Of a DNA stretch of 64,000 bases, positions 9,618 through 18,961 are shown in pieces. Source of the stretch: Planctomycetaceae bacterium (GTDB lineage Bacteria; Planctomycetota; Planctomycetia; Pirellulales; Pirellulaceae); the NCBI GenBank assembly GCA_018658605.1, contig JABHUV010000211.1:18505-82504 (forward strand). The letters are read 5' to 3'. Each line of letters opens with the position of its first letter. Position 1 is the stretch's first letter. The translations under genes and the position numbers were made by a program. The notes under the pieces were generated by a model, which ran no database searches, was not told where the DNA came from, and saw only the letters and a program-made list of their open reading frames with translations.

Positions 9618-11072
9618 ATGCAACGTCATCAATTTGAAAACGGAATCAATAGGCCGATGTTAAATGTACCGGCGAATCGCCGTCAGTTCTTAGGTCGTGC
9701 GTCGGGTGGACTGGGCATGACCGCATTGGCTTCCTTGTTGGAGGCTGAAGAGCCGCAGAGTACGGGGTTGATGCCGGGTATTGAAGGTGGTCTTCATTTT
9801 TCCGCACGAGCTAAACGAGTGATTTTTCTTTGTATGGCGGGTGGACCATCTCATCTGGAATCATTTGACTACAAACCGAAACTTGCTGAAATGCATGGCA
9901 AACCGATGCCAGAAACATACACGTCCAATCAGCCTATTGCTCAGTTACAAGGTCAGAAGCTCGTTTGTCAACAACCAATGATCCCTTTTCGAAAATATGG
10001 CGATTCCGGCATTGAAATATCGGACGTGTTTCCGCACATTGGGAAAGTGGCAGATGAACTCTGTGTGATCAAGAGTATGCATACAGATCAGATCAACCAT
10101 GACCCAGCTCACACCGTGATGAATACTGGCACATCGATTTCAGGTCGTCCGAGTATGGGGTCATGGGTAACCTATGGACTCGGTAGCGTTGCGAGTGATT
10201 TACCTGGATTTGTCGTGCTGACTAGTAAAGGCGGTCGCAATCCCCAGCCGATTGCCACTCGACAATGGCACAGCGGTTTTTTACCCGGCCGTTATCAGGG
10301 TGTGCAGTTCCATTCATCCGGATCACCGGTTTATTATGTACAAAACCCCGCTGGAGTCAGTAAGGACTTGCAAGGTCAAGTTATTGATACTGTCAATAAA
10401 CTAAATGGATTACGTAATCGGGAGGTCAAAAACCCAGATATTTCGACACGCATTAAACAATACGAACTAGCATTTCAAATGCAGGACAGTGTTCCTCAGT
10501 TAATGGATATCGCGGACGAATCACAAGCGACTTTAGATCTGTATGGTGTAACAAAAGCCGATGGCAGTTTTGCATACAACTGTTTGCTAGCACGTCGCAT
10601 GGCTGAACAAGGAGTTCGCTTTATTCAGCTATATCATCGAGGATGGGATCATCATAATGACTTGGTCAAGTACATGGGTATTTGTAGTGGACTGTGTGAT
10701 CAAGCCACCTCTGCGTTGATTCAAGATCTTAAACAACGAGACATGCTAAAAGACACTCTCATAATATGGGGTGGGGAGTTTGGCCGTACGCCGATGGCTC
10801 AAACCAACAAAGGTGCGGTTGGGCGTGATCATCATATGCGAGCGTTTAGTATGTTCATGGCGGGCGGTGGTGTGAAAGGTGGAACAACTTATGGAAATAC
10901 AGACGAACTCGGATATGACGCAGTTGAGCATCCAGTCCATGTGAATGATTTACATGCGACGATGTTGCATCTGCTTGGTTTACAACACGATCGCTTAACC
11001 ATCCGATATCAAGGGCGAGATTTTCGTCTAACCGATATTGCTGGAGAGGTTATTCAGGATATTATTGCTTAG
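9618..11072 (+). CDS. DUF1501 family secreted protein
   Basis: Second DUF1501 protein, 484 residues, encoded 11 bases after its DUF1549/DUF1553 partner. The N-terminus contains NRRQFLGRASGGLGMTALASLL, a twin-arginine-like export signal. Conserved blocks are FLCMAGGPSHLESFDYKP, HRGWDHHNDL, the GGEFGRTPMAQ block and GRDHHMRAFSMFMAGGGVKGG, which resemble the metal-binding layout of the alkaline phosphatase superfamily. It is a paralogue of the protein at 4310 but belongs to the longer subtype. Its 3' end overlaps the convergent folC gene by 11 bases, leaving no room for a separate terminator. Confidence 0.92.
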   Translation: MQRHQFENGINRPMLNVPANRRQFLGRASGGLGMTALASLLEAEEPQSTGLMPGIEGGLHFSARAKRVIFLCMAGGPSHLESFDYKPKLAEMHGKPMPETYTSNQPIAQLQGQKLVCQQPMIPFRKYGDSGIEISDVFPHIGKVADELCVIKSMHTDQINHDPAHTVMNTGTSISGRPSMGSWVTYGLGSVASDLPGFVVLTSKGGRNPQPIATRQWHSGFLPGRYQGVQFHSSGSPVYYVQNPAGVSKDLQGQVIDTVNKLNGLRNREVKNPDISTRIKQYELAFQMQDSVPQLMDIADESQATLDLYGVTKADGSFAYNCLLARRMAEQGVRFIQLYHRGWDHHNDLVKYMGICSGLCDQATSALIQDLKQRDMLKDTLIIWGGEFGRTPMAQTNKGAVGRDHHMRAFSMFMAGGGVKGGTTYGNTDELGYDAVEHPVHVNDLHATMLHLLGLQHDRLTIRYQGRDFRLTDIAGEVIQDIIA

Positions 11073-12477
11073 TGTTGGACTTTGATTTTGCGATGAGTTG
11101 TTCTCGACATTCGGCAATTACGTAAAAGGAACCCGCGATGACGATAAGGTCTGCTGAATCTGCGTTTTGCTCGATATGCGCAATGGCGCTGACAGGATCG
11201 GAATCGGCTTGCAGTATCCCAGTATCGTTCGATCTGTTTTGTGCTGCTGATTGCTGTGCCATTTCTAGTAATGTGTCACAGTCGACTGCTCGAGGGTTGT
11301 TGTGAAATTGCGTTAATGTGATGGATTTAAATTTGTCGATCAAAATATCCAGCATGTTGGCGACTTGTTTGTCTTGACTACAGCTGAAAACTAGATGCCA
11401 ATTTTTGTCGGCAAAGTGTTGCTGGAGGTATTCGGCTAGCTTGGTGATTGAATCTGGGTTATGCGCCACATCGAGCAATATTGCGGGCTGGCCAGTAATG
11501 TATTCCAAGCGGCCAGGGCAATTAGCATGGGCTAACCCCTCGGTAATCGCTTGGTCATCAATTTTAAATCCCTGCTCAATTAGGCAACCTATGATTCCCA
11601 ACACGACTAAGGCATTGGTGATTTGGTGTTGTCCAGGTAATCCGATTTCAAGTACCGGCCATGTCTTGGTCGTTTGACCGATTATCATTGACACGTCCTG
11701 TAAAGTTGCACCCTGGGCTGATTGTGCGGCGATGGAATATTTGATGTCTTGAGTCGCGCGCGTTATATGGACACCAGTTTGCCGCGCTCGCGACTCAATT
11801 TCACCTTGTGGCCCAGCGGTACATCCATGCACAATTGGTACGTTGGGTTTAATGATACCAGCCTTTTCGGTAGCAATTAGTTCTACGGTATTACCGAGCA
11901 GAGAAGTGTGATCCAGACTGATGTTTGTAATCGCGGTGACGATACTGTGGCAGATGTTTGTGCTATCTAAACGGCCACCGAGTCCAACTTCGATGACTGC
12001 AACATCTACTTGTTGTTGCTGAAACCATAAGAAAGCCAAAACCGTAGTCAATTCAAAGAACGTCGGTTTTAGATCTTGATCCGGTTGAACGTTGGCTTCA
12101 ATATCCATAGCTTGCACAACCGGCACCAGTTGATTTACTAATTTGACAAATTCCAATTCGCTACACAATTCCCCATTAATTTGAAAACGTTGCCTTAGAT
12201 TTTCGAGATGAGGTGACGTGAATAGGCCGGTTTTGTGTTGAGCAGCAGTGAGGATGGTGGCCGTCATTGCTGCCGTCGAACCCTTGCCTTTAGTGCCTGC
12301 GATATGTACGGCGGGAATCTCTTGTTGAGGGGTGCCTAATCGAGCAGCGAGATTTCGCATCCGGTCAAGTTTAAATGGAACCGTTGGCTGAGCGACCATG
12401 GTCCGTTCGAAGTCGAAACGGCGATAGAGAAACGCCTGAGCTTCAGCGAAAGTCGCAATGGTCACATTGGTATGCAT
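11062..12477 (-). CDS. folC: bifunctional folylpolyglutamate synthase / dihydrofolate synthase
   Basis: FolC adds glutamate to dihydropteroate and to folates in the cytoplasm using ATP. The 471-residue protein has the Mur-ligase-type P-loop GTKGKGSTAAM near residues 62-72, the folate-binding FTSPHLENLRQRFQING segment, and EVGLGGRLDSTN near 170. The LDVAHNPDS motif at the start of the C-terminal domain also fits. Length matches the family (about 420-470). The ATG at 12477 gives an N-terminus with TFAEAQAFLYRRFDFER, as in homologues. It is a single gene, divergent from the ABC operon and convergent with the DUF1501 gene. Confidence 0.93.
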   Translation of the reverse strand: MHTNVTIATFAEAQAFLYRRFDFERTMVAQPTVPFKLDRMRNLAARLGTPQQEIPAVHIAGTKGKGSTAAMTATILTAAQHKTGLFTSPHLENLRQRFQINGELCSELEFVKLVNQLVPVVQAMDIEANVQPDQDLKPTFFELTTVLAFLWFQQQQVDVAVIEVGLGGRLDSTNICHSIVTAITNISLDHTSLLGNTVELIATEKAGIIKPNVPIVHGCTAGPQGEIESRARQTGVHITRATQDIKYSIAAQSAQGATLQDVSMIIGQTTKTWPVLEIGLPGQHQITNALVVLGIIGCLIEQGFKIDDQAITEGLAHANCPGRLEYITGQPAILLDVAHNPDSITKLAEYLQQHFADKNWHLVFSCSQDKQVANMLDILIDKFKSITLTQFHNNPRAVDCDTLLEMAQQSAAQNRSNDTGILQADSDPVSAIAHIEQNADSADLIVIAGSFYVIAECREQLIAKSKSNTKQ

Positions 12478-12901
12478 GTTTGTGAATAATCGCAGATGGA
12501 AGGGTGAAATTTAGCTTGGTGGTTAACGTGGCGTCGGCATTGGGCTGAATAATCCGTACAATCGTCAACACCAACGAGTGTCTGGAAAGGTTTCGACTTT
12601 GCAGAGCAAGGCAAACCTTATTTATAGCGACCACACGCCATACTTTAAGACCTATCCTATATGAATTTATTGAATTATCCGTGGTATCGCTGCGATGGAT
12701 GTGTCGGTAGGTCCTAGATCAGAAGGGTGTTTACTGCGTATTGGTGGATGAACATCTGCATAGACTCGTGCGTACAAAACAGACGCACCGAACTAGTAAT
12801 CTAGAATGCAATAGCACAAATTATATGACGAACAAATACGCGCTCTCTGATAGTTGTCGCGAGAGCAGCAGAGTTTAACGAAACGCGAAAGAGGATAATC
12901 T
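12478..12901. other. divergent intergenic region between folC and the ABC operon
   Basis: This 424-base gap should contain both promoters. I see no gene in it. A weak inverted repeat, GCTCTC at 12842-12847 against GAGAGC at 12861-12866, lies in the leader of the ABC operon, and a purine-rich AGAGGA just upstream of 12902 serves as ribosome binding site. Confidence 0.5.
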
Positions 12902-13861
12902 ATGTCAACGTCTACTGGCCAAAAGGGCGAAGTCATTGTTGAAACCCGTAACCTGACAAAGACCTACAAGGATTTCTGGGGTCGTAGTAAGGTGCATGCA
13001 CTCAAGGCACTGGACTTAAACGTTCGACGTGGTGAAATATTTGGTTTGCTTGGTCCTAATGGTTCCGGTAAATCGACAACGATTAAACTGTTATTAGGGT
13101 TGTTATTTCCCACCAGTGGCGAAGCATTAGTGTTTGGCAAAGATGCTGCGGATGTATCCAAAAATGAACGTATTGGATATTTGCCAGAAGAATCTTATTT
13201 ATACAAGTTCCTCAACGCCGAGGAAACGCTTGATTTTTATGGCCGGCTGTTTAATATGTCGGCGGCCCGTCGTAAAAGCCGTATTCGAGATTTGATTAAT
13301 CTAATCGATCTTGATTGGGCCAAGCGGCGTCAGTTGAAGGAATACTCCAAAGGGATGACCCGAAGAATTGGATTAGCCCAAGCGTTGATTAATGATCCAG
13401 AGCTCATTGTATTGGACGAACCGACCACTGGCCTAGATCCTATTGGTACGCGTGACATGAAAGATCTCATTGTTCGCTTACGCGACCAAGGTAAAACGAT
13501 TCTCATGTGCAGTCACTTGCTCGCAGATGTTCAAGATGTTTGCGATCGAATCGCAATTTTACATCAAGGTGAACTGAAGGAACTCGGTGCCGTTGATAAT
13601 TTATTGAGCGTGCAAGATATTACGCAAATCCAGGCCAAGAATCTTACGCCTGACACAGAGGAAGCAATACGTAAGTTGATTGCTGAGAGCCAAGGCGAGT
13701 TGGTTTCGATGGAGAATCCGACGTCAACGTTAGAAGATTTGTTCCTTAGTATTGTACGCGATAGTGACTCACGTCCAGGTTTTGTTAGTCACAAGGAAGA
13801 CACGCCGGCAGAGCCAAAGGAAGAGGCAGAGCAGCAAGAGGAAACGGCTACTACAGAGTAA
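12902..13861 (+). CDS. ABC transporter ATP-binding protein
   Basis: ATPase subunit of an ABC-2-type transporter, 319 residues. Walker A is GPNGSGKST at residues 51-59, the signature is YSKGM (a common variant of LSGGQ) near 150, Walker B is [13 protein letters not shown] near 167-179, and the switch histidine is in [11 protein letters not shown]-terminal regulatory extension ends in an acidic tail (EEAEQQEE). The good AGAGGA ribosome site 8-9 bases upstream supports the start. The gene is followed after 85 bases by its permease. Substrate cannot be read from the sequence; similarity to exporters of the CcmA/NatA type suggests efflux. Confidence 0.9.
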   Translation: MSTSTGQKGEVIVETRNLTKTYKDFWGRSKVHALKALDLNVRRGEIFGLLGPNGSGKSTTIKLLLGLLFPTSGEALVFGKDAADVSKNERIGYLPEESYLYKFLNAEETLDFYGRLFNMSAARRKSRIRDLINLIDLDWAKRRQLKEYSKGMTRRIGLAQALINDPELIVLDEPTTGLDPIGTRDMKDLIVRLRDQGKTILMCSHLLADVQDVCDRIAILHQGELKELGAVDNLLSVQDITQIQAKNLTPDTEEAIRKLIAESQGELVSMENPTSTLEDLFLSIVRDSDSRPGFVSHKEDTPAEPKEEAEQQEETATTE

Positions 13862-13946
13862 GAATTTATGAGATGCTCGACACAAAAATATATACATATA
13901 AATTATGGAGTTAGCACTCCTACGGTAACGCAGGATAATTAGTTAA

Positions 13947-15803
13947 ATGGTTGTAGATCAAAGCGAATTCGAATCTTTTGGATTTTGGTTTTCCAGTTAC
14001 ATGGTCGATTTTGCCATGCTAGCATTGTTTATGCTGGTTGGCTGGGCGATTTTGGCATTTGCTTTAGCAGCTATTCGCAATAGCCCAAGCCGAGCGGCTA
14101 AGATGATTGCGGGAACGATTAAGCGAGCGTTCATTGTTGATTTTCCGCGCACCTCAGGTCGCCGTATTATGGCGATGTCACGTTTAGCGATTCAGGAAGC
14201 GATTCGTAATAAAGTACTTATTATTTTTGTACTATTTGTTGCCTTGCTATTGTTTGCCGGATGGTTTCTTGATGTTGAAAACGACCACCCAGCTCGGCTA
14301 TATCTGGGATTTGTTTTGTCGGCGAGTACTTATTTGTTGTTGGCGCTTGCTATGTTTCTTAGTGCCTTTAGTTTGCCGAATGATATAAAAAATCGCACGA
14401 TTTACACGATTACGACGAAACCAGTCCGCGCACATGAAATATTTTTAGGTCGGGTGTTTGGATTCGCAGCCGTGGGTACATTGCTGTTGGTTTTAATGGC
14501 ATCGGTGAGTTATGGATTTGTTGTGCGTGGTTTGGATCACAAACATTCGATCGACAAAACGGCGATCGAATGGGATGAATCAACCGGGTTAGGTACAGGT
14601 AAGACTTCATTAGACGCTTATCATCGTCATGATTTTACTATCAATCGAAACTTGGAGAAGGCAGATGGCTTAGATGTGTTAGTTGGTACGACTGAATTAG
14701 CCAAAGGGCATTCTCATAATATCTATTTACGTGATGGTGATTACATTGTTGGACCACCGACAGGCGACTTGCTGGCACGAGTACCGGTATATGGTGAATT
14801 GAGTTTCTTAGATCGCTATGGGCTACCGAGTGCAGAAGGTGGATTGAATGTAGGTAAAGAGTGGACCTATCGCTCTTATATCGAAGGTAATACGCTGAAT
14901 ACCGCTATTTGGGAATTTAAAAATCTAACCGAAGACATGTTTGTTGCCAGTGACAATAAAGGTGTGTTACCGTTGGAATTAAACTTGCGTGTGTTCAGAT
15001 CGACTAAAGGGAAAATCGAAAGTCGTATTCGTGGTGAGATCTTGTTGGTAAATCCCGAAGAAACATTGCTCAAGGAAGAACGTTTTAGCGCTCCAATTCC
15101 CTTTGAAGCAGATGAGTTCGTAACCACACAAGTCAATATAAAATTTAGCGACATCCGCCGCCAGAACCCAACGACTGGGGAACTAGAAAGTATAGATTTG
15201 TTTAAAGATTTAGTTGATAGCGGAAAACTACAAGTTCATATCCGCTGTAAGGAACACGCACAGTTTTTTGGGATGGCTCAAGCCGACGTGTATATCCGAG
15301 CTCCTGAAGGTTCATTTGAAGCCAATCTCATTAAATGCTATTTAGGTATTTGGATGCAGATGTTGCTGGTAATTTTACTAGGCGTGTTCTTTAGTACATT
15401 CTTAAATGGTATTGTTGCGTTGATTTCAGCAGTCGCGATTGTCGCGATGGGAATGTTCGCCGGCTTTATTGGCGACATCCAAACGGGTGAAGCCCCAGGT
15501 GGTGGTCCGATCGAATCGATTGTACGAAACATTTCGCAACAGGGTGCGACCTTGGAATTAGAAATGGGTGATACAGCTATTAAAGTCATCAAATCGCTCG
15601 ATGGATTTTACCTTAACACCATGGAGAGCTTAGCAAAACTAGCCCCAGATTTTTCAAAATTTAATATGTCATCGAAAGTTGCCTATGGGTATGACATTCA
15701 TATGGATTTGATATTAAGACAATTGGTCACCACCATGGTTTACTTTTTCGTATTGGTGCTTGCCGGTTATTTTATTCTCACATCGCGGGAGATTGCAGCG
15801 TGA
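13947..15803 (+). CDS. ABC transporter permease with large extracytoplasmic loop
   Basis: A 618-residue membrane protein. One hydrophobic segment lies near residues 20-45, and then about three (VLIIFVLFVALLLFAGWFL, YLLLALAMFLSAF, VGTLLLVLMASVSYGFVV) lie before residue 195. A long soluble region of roughly 270 residues follows, and three more membrane segments lie near 468-510 and at the C-terminus. This matches ABC-2-type permeases in which a big periplasmic domain is inserted between two membrane halves. The SIVRNKVL-like segment (AIQEAIRNKVLIIF) is typical for these subunits. The stop overlaps the next start by four bases (GTGA), so the two are coupled. Substrate unknown. Confidence 0.82.
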   Translation: MVVDQSEFESFGFWFSSYMVDFAMLALFMLVGWAILAFALAAIRNSPSRAAKMIAGTIKRAFIVDFPRTSGRRIMAMSRLAIQEAIRNKVLIIFVLFVALLLFAGWFLDVENDHPARLYLGFVLSASTYLLLALAMFLSAFSLPNDIKNRTIYTITTKPVRAHEIFLGRVFGFAAVGTLLLVLMASVSYGFVVRGLDHKHSIDKTAIEWDESTGLGTGKTSLDAYHRHDFTINRNLEKADGLDVLVGTTELAKGHSHNIYLRDGDYIVGPPTGDLLARVPVYGELSFLDRYGLPSAEGGLNVGKEWTYRSYIEGNTLNTAIWEFKNLTEDMFVASDNKGVLPLELNLRVFRSTKGKIESRIRGEILLVNPEETLLKEERFSAPIPFEADEFVTTQVNIKFSDIRRQNPTTGELESIDLFKDLVDSGKLQVHIRCKEHAQFFGMAQADVYIRAPEGSFEANLIKCYLGIWMQMLLVILLGVFFSTFLNGIVALISAVAIVAMGMFAGFIGDIQTGEAPGGGPIESIVRNISQQGATLELEMGDTAIKVIKSLDGFYLNTMESLAKLAPDFSKFNMSSKVAYGYDIHMDLILRQLVTTMVYFFVLVLAGYFILTSREIAA

Positions 15804-17440
15804 ACCTAAACTCGACATTTAAGCGTAAAGTTGCCTACATCACAGGTATCGTTCTCTTGCTGTTTCCTTTGTTCTTTTTAGGGCAACCGGCGACGAGTGG
15901 ACGCAATGGTAGCGGTGAGGTAGGCGGTAAGTTAGCACAATTGCGAGCTGAAAGCGAGTTGGCACAATCAAATTTAGGTGAGATTAATCCTGTAAGTTCG
16001 TCGATGCAATTGGCAACGTTTGGTCTTCGCCCAGTGGCCGTCATTGTTCTTTGGGAAAAAGCAACCAAGTTCCAAAAGATGGAAGATTACGACAACGTAA
16101 CGGCGACGATTAATCAAATTTCGAAGCTACAGCCTAATTTTATTTCAATCTGGAAATTTCAAGCTCACAATCTTGCTTATAATATCTCTGTTGATTTCGA
16201 TAATTATCGCCACCGATATCAATGGGTTCGCCGTGGGATACAGTTTTTGATGGAGGGTACTCGATATAATTCTCGCAACGCCAAGCTTGTACAGGAAGTA
16301 GCGTTTTATACTGGATCGAAGATTGGCTACTCGGACGAAAAGGTGCAGTTCCGCAGTCTCTTCTCAGAAGATGAGATGTTTCACGGTCAGATGTCTGATG
16401 AAGGCATTGATTTGGCTTCAAATCGAGCACTAGGCGCTAACGGAAAACCAGATAACTGGAAGGCAAGTTACCTGTGGTACGAAGAGAGTGAAAATGTTGC
16501 GAGTTTGAACGAGCACCACGTGCATCGTGATCCGATTCGATTCTTTGAGAAAAAACCACAGGCGTTGGTTTATTACGCGATGGCGCTTGAAGATGACGGC
16601 TATTTAGATGCGGAAGCACAACAGGCGTTTGCGGCTGCTCATGCTGCGTTAATCAAGCTAGGTAACAGAGACTTATCTACGCAGTTTGGTTTTAACGTAA
16701 GATTGAATCAATATGGTGACTTTCAGCAGGATTTAAAGGACTTGCGCGAAAAAATGGACGCGTTGGCTCCGGAGTTGCGTCAAGAGTTGATAGCGGCGCG
16801 ATTTGCAGGACTCAGTAAACCGCAGCAAGATGCTTATAACATGGAAGTTGGATTGCGTTCGGAGTATCACCGTCAGTTAGCGAATGAAGCGAGTCAGGCT
16901 TTAATTATTCCTGAAATACAGATTGCTGAAGCGATGCCTCTCGCTATTCGTAATCAGGCACGCAGCATTGCAATGGCTGCTGAGGATGTTGCGATGAAAG
17001 TGGATGGCATCAGCTATTTGCGCGAGATGATCAACTACGACTACTGGCTTAAACGTTGCGAAATGGAGCAGATGACATTGGCAATCACGGCCCGTAAAAC
17101 AGTAAAACAAGCGGATGATTTTTTTGTAAAAGCGAGGTTAGAAGAAGCGCGGAAGTTGTATGAGGTCGCTTGGGTAGATTGGCGAAAAATTTTTGACAGG
17201 TACCCATCGATGATTACGCGTGACACCGGCAAGAACTTGGAATCTTCTATTTCAAATTATATTGAATTGTTACAGCAATTTGACGAGGAACTGCCGGAGG
17301 ATTTTGTGTTGCGGAACTTGGTTGCCACGTTGGAATTTGCTCCCAAGAATCTACCCACTCCGAATATTCAGTTTCCTTCTCCCTCGCAACCCAATCGCAT
17401 CAGGGGCTCTGTTCCCAATACGGATTATTTGGATAAGTAA
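15800..17440 (+). CDS. membrane-anchored protein of the ABC operon, helical repeat-like
   Basis: A 546-residue protein starting with GTG at 15800, inside the permease stop codon. A single N-terminal membrane segment (VAYITGIVLLLFPLFFLG, residues 11-28) is followed by a mainly alpha-helical soluble part. Its pattern (LQPNFISIWKFQAHNLAYN, ALVYYAMALEDDGYL) resembles tetratricopeptide-like helices, though no perfect repeat is visible. It probably acts outside the membrane with the transporter. I do not recognise a named family; the tight operon position is the strongest clue to function. Confidence 0.7.
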   Translation: MNLNSTFKRKVAYITGIVLLLFPLFFLGQPATSGRNGSGEVGGKLAQLRAESELAQSNLGEINPVSSSMQLATFGLRPVAVIVLWEKATKFQKMEDYDNVTATINQISKLQPNFISIWKFQAHNLAYNISVDFDNYRHRYQWVRRGIQFLMEGTRYNSRNAKLVQEVAFYTGSKIGYSDEKVQFRSLFSEDEMFHGQMSDEGIDLASNRALGANGKPDNWKASYLWYEESENVASLNEHHVHRDPIRFFEKKPQALVYYAMALEDDGYLDAEAQQAFAAAHAALIKLGNRDLSTQFGFNVRLNQYGDFQQDLKDLREKMDALAPELRQELIAARFAGLSKPQQDAYNMEVGLRSEYHRQLANEASQALIIPEIQIAEAMPLAIRNQARSIAMAAEDVAMKVDGISYLREMINYDYWLKRCEMEQMTLAITARKTVKQADDFFVKARLEEARKLYEVAWVDWRKIFDRYPSMITRDTGKNLESSISNYIELLQQFDEELPEDFVLRNLVATLEFAPKNLPTPNIQFPSPSQPNRIRGSVPNTDYLDK

Positions 17441-17506
17441 GAGTGTTTGGTTGACGGTCCGTTCTTACAACATCAGCCACGCATGTGAAAAATGGATCGG
17501 TTCCAG

Positions 17507-18535
17507 CTATTTAATCGTTTGCAATGCTTGGTAGTGTGAGCGCACAGCTTTTAAGAATTTGGCATGCGGTTTTATTGGCTGGTAAACAGCTCGCATGACC
17601 ATTTGATATCGCTTGCCAACTTGGTAATTTTCCACGATGAATTGAAAATCCCAGGCCGGATTACCCTGCCCTCCACCAGACGGTGATTGAGTGATACGGA
17701 TGTTGTCGCTGGTGCGGAAAATTTGCGCAAAACCCATGCCATTACTAATACCATAATACCAAGGGTCACTATAGCGATGATCTGAATGGCCAAAAACGAG
17801 TGACAGCGGAAAGTTTTCATCGTGTTCCAATTGCCTACTGTCCTGCAGCGAACGATGCGTTGCCTTGAGTCCATGTTGTGAGGTGACACCACGAATTTTT
17901 GTTGGTGGCGGCAACTCAATCTCTTTGATTCGGCTACCAATATTTGCCCACCCCGGAAAATGGATGTCTAGCGATTCAGGTTGGTGAATATAACTCGCCC
18001 AAAACAAACCGATATAACCATTAGAAAAAGTATCTTTGTGGGCAATGCACTCCAACGTCATTTGAATAACGCCTGCTGGTAACAATTCGTACCGCAAGCA
18101 ACTCTCTAGTTGAAAGTGAGGTGTCGGTGGTTGGTATAAATCGACGCAATGCTTGTTGATTAAACGCAATTCCATTGGAGCTCGTCGTGGTTCGAATAAC
18201 ACATCTCGTGATTGCGTAGTCCCGTCATGGATATGTTCATAGTTGATACCAGCATAACTTGGCACAAACAGGTTCGATTGACGCTGGGAGTGGCGTAGTT
18301 GTGCAATGCCACTATAACCGGCGCGATGACCGGGCAGTTGTTCATCGTCAACGGCTTGATTTGTAACGACAGTCATTTCCACATCCTGTCTTTTAAGGAC
18401 GGCATAGGCACTTGTGGATTTCGTCCAATCACCTTTTCCTTGACTCAGCGATGTTCGCGGGGGGGGGGCCTGAGCCAAGGTAGCTACAGGCAAACTTATT
18501 AACAGAAAAAGAAGTACGGCTGTTAGGTGTTTCAT
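17507..18535 (-). CDS. secreted hypothetical protein with C10 tract after the signal peptide
   Basis: A 342-residue protein with a clear signal peptide (HLTAVLLFLLISLPVATLAQ). The codons directly after the cleavage region (Ala-Pro-Pro-Pro) are encoded by ten consecutive C on the coding strand (G10 on the plus strand, 18459-18468). Slippage by one base would truncate the protein right after export signal processing. The mature part is rich in aromatic residues and beta-strand-like; motifs such as GYIGLFWASYIHQPE and DFQFIVENYQ do not tell me a function. It follows the sigma/anti-sigma pair on the same strand with a gap of about 30 bases and may be its target or partner. Confidence 0.7.
   Translation of the reverse strand: MKHLTAVLLFLLISLPVATLAQAPPPRTSLSQGKGDWTKSTSAYAVLKRQDVEMTVVTNQAVDDEQLPGHRAGYSGIAQLRHSQRQSNLFVPSYAGINYEHIHDGTTQSRDVLFEPRRAPMELRLINKHCVDLYQPPTPHFQLESCLRYELLPAGVIQMTLECIAHKDTFSNGYIGLFWASYIHQPESLDIHFPGWANIGSRIKEIELPPPTKIRGVTSQHGLKATHRSLQDSRQLEHDENFPLSLVFGHSDHRYSDPWYYGISNGMGFAQIFRTSDNIRITQSPSGGGQGNPAWDFQFIVENYQVGKRYQMVMRAVYQPIKPHAKFLKAVRSHYQALQTIK
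18459..18468 (-). repeat. ten-base homopolymer (G10 on plus strand) within a coding region
   Basis: Ten consecutive G residues lie at codons 24-27 of the secreted protein gene. It is the longest homopolymer of G or C I noticed in the window. Such tracts are prone to slipped-strand mispairing and also to sequencing error. Confidence 0.9.
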
Positions 18536-18565
18536 TGGTAGCTTATGTGTTTGTTGGGGAAGGGA

Positions 18566-18961
18566 CTATTGTTGACTTAAGAATCCCGCACTGGACTGGA
18601 AGTATCGCTGGCGGCGGTCATGGGCTAACGGACGGGCTTCCGATTGTTGTTGCAGGTCATCTACATTTGCTTGGCATTGGCGACACCCGTTGATTTCAAG
18701 ATGGGTTTTTACAAAGGCTTTTTGATCTGGCGGCATGATACCAAGTAAAAAATTCCCCAAGTCTTCTCGGTTAGGACAACTGACATGGTGGCTGTGCCAA
18801 ATAGTACCGAGTGAATGGTTTCCAGCGTTGGTGTCTGCCCTTAGGGCCGTCAAGCGTTCAAGCAGAGTGGGATCAGCGCGTAATTCGTGTTCAATGTCTG
18901 CCATCCGCCCAGCTTCTAGATCTTCATCCAGGTATGCATATAATTCTGCATTACTAAACAT
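18566..18961 (-). CDS. anti-sigma-factor-like zinc-binding protein
   Basis: A 131-residue protein beginning at ATG 18961, inside the end of the sigma factor gene (8-base overlap with its TAG), which implies coupled translation; a longer frame starting at 18991 is less likely. The N-terminus (MFSNAELYAYLDEDLEAGRM...HELRADP) resembles anti-sigma helices. The middle part contains SCPNREDLGNFLLG and HLEINGCRQCQANVDDL, a variant of the H-x(n)-C-x2-C zinc anti-sigma motif often found next to planctomycete ECF factors. No membrane segment is present, so it is a soluble regulator. It likely binds the sigma factor encoded just upstream. Confidence 0.75.
   Translation of the reverse strand: MFSNAELYAYLDEDLEAGRMADIEHELRADPTLLERLTALRADTNAGNHSLGTIWHSHHVSCPNREDLGNFLLGIMPPDQKAFVKTHLEINGCRQCQANVDDLQQQSEARPLAHDRRQRYFQSSAGFLSQQ

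Noticed and set aside
12902..17440. ABC operon as cytochrome maturation (Ccm) or sodium exporter system
   Set aside because: The ATPase resembles these families only in general motifs; permease and third protein do not match CcmB/CcmC or NatB, so no specific name was given.
17220..17534. 104-codon plus-strand frame across the end of the ABC-operon protein
   Set aside because: It overlaps the last part of a longer gene and is rich in Trp, Arg and Cys, as expected from an out-of-frame reading.
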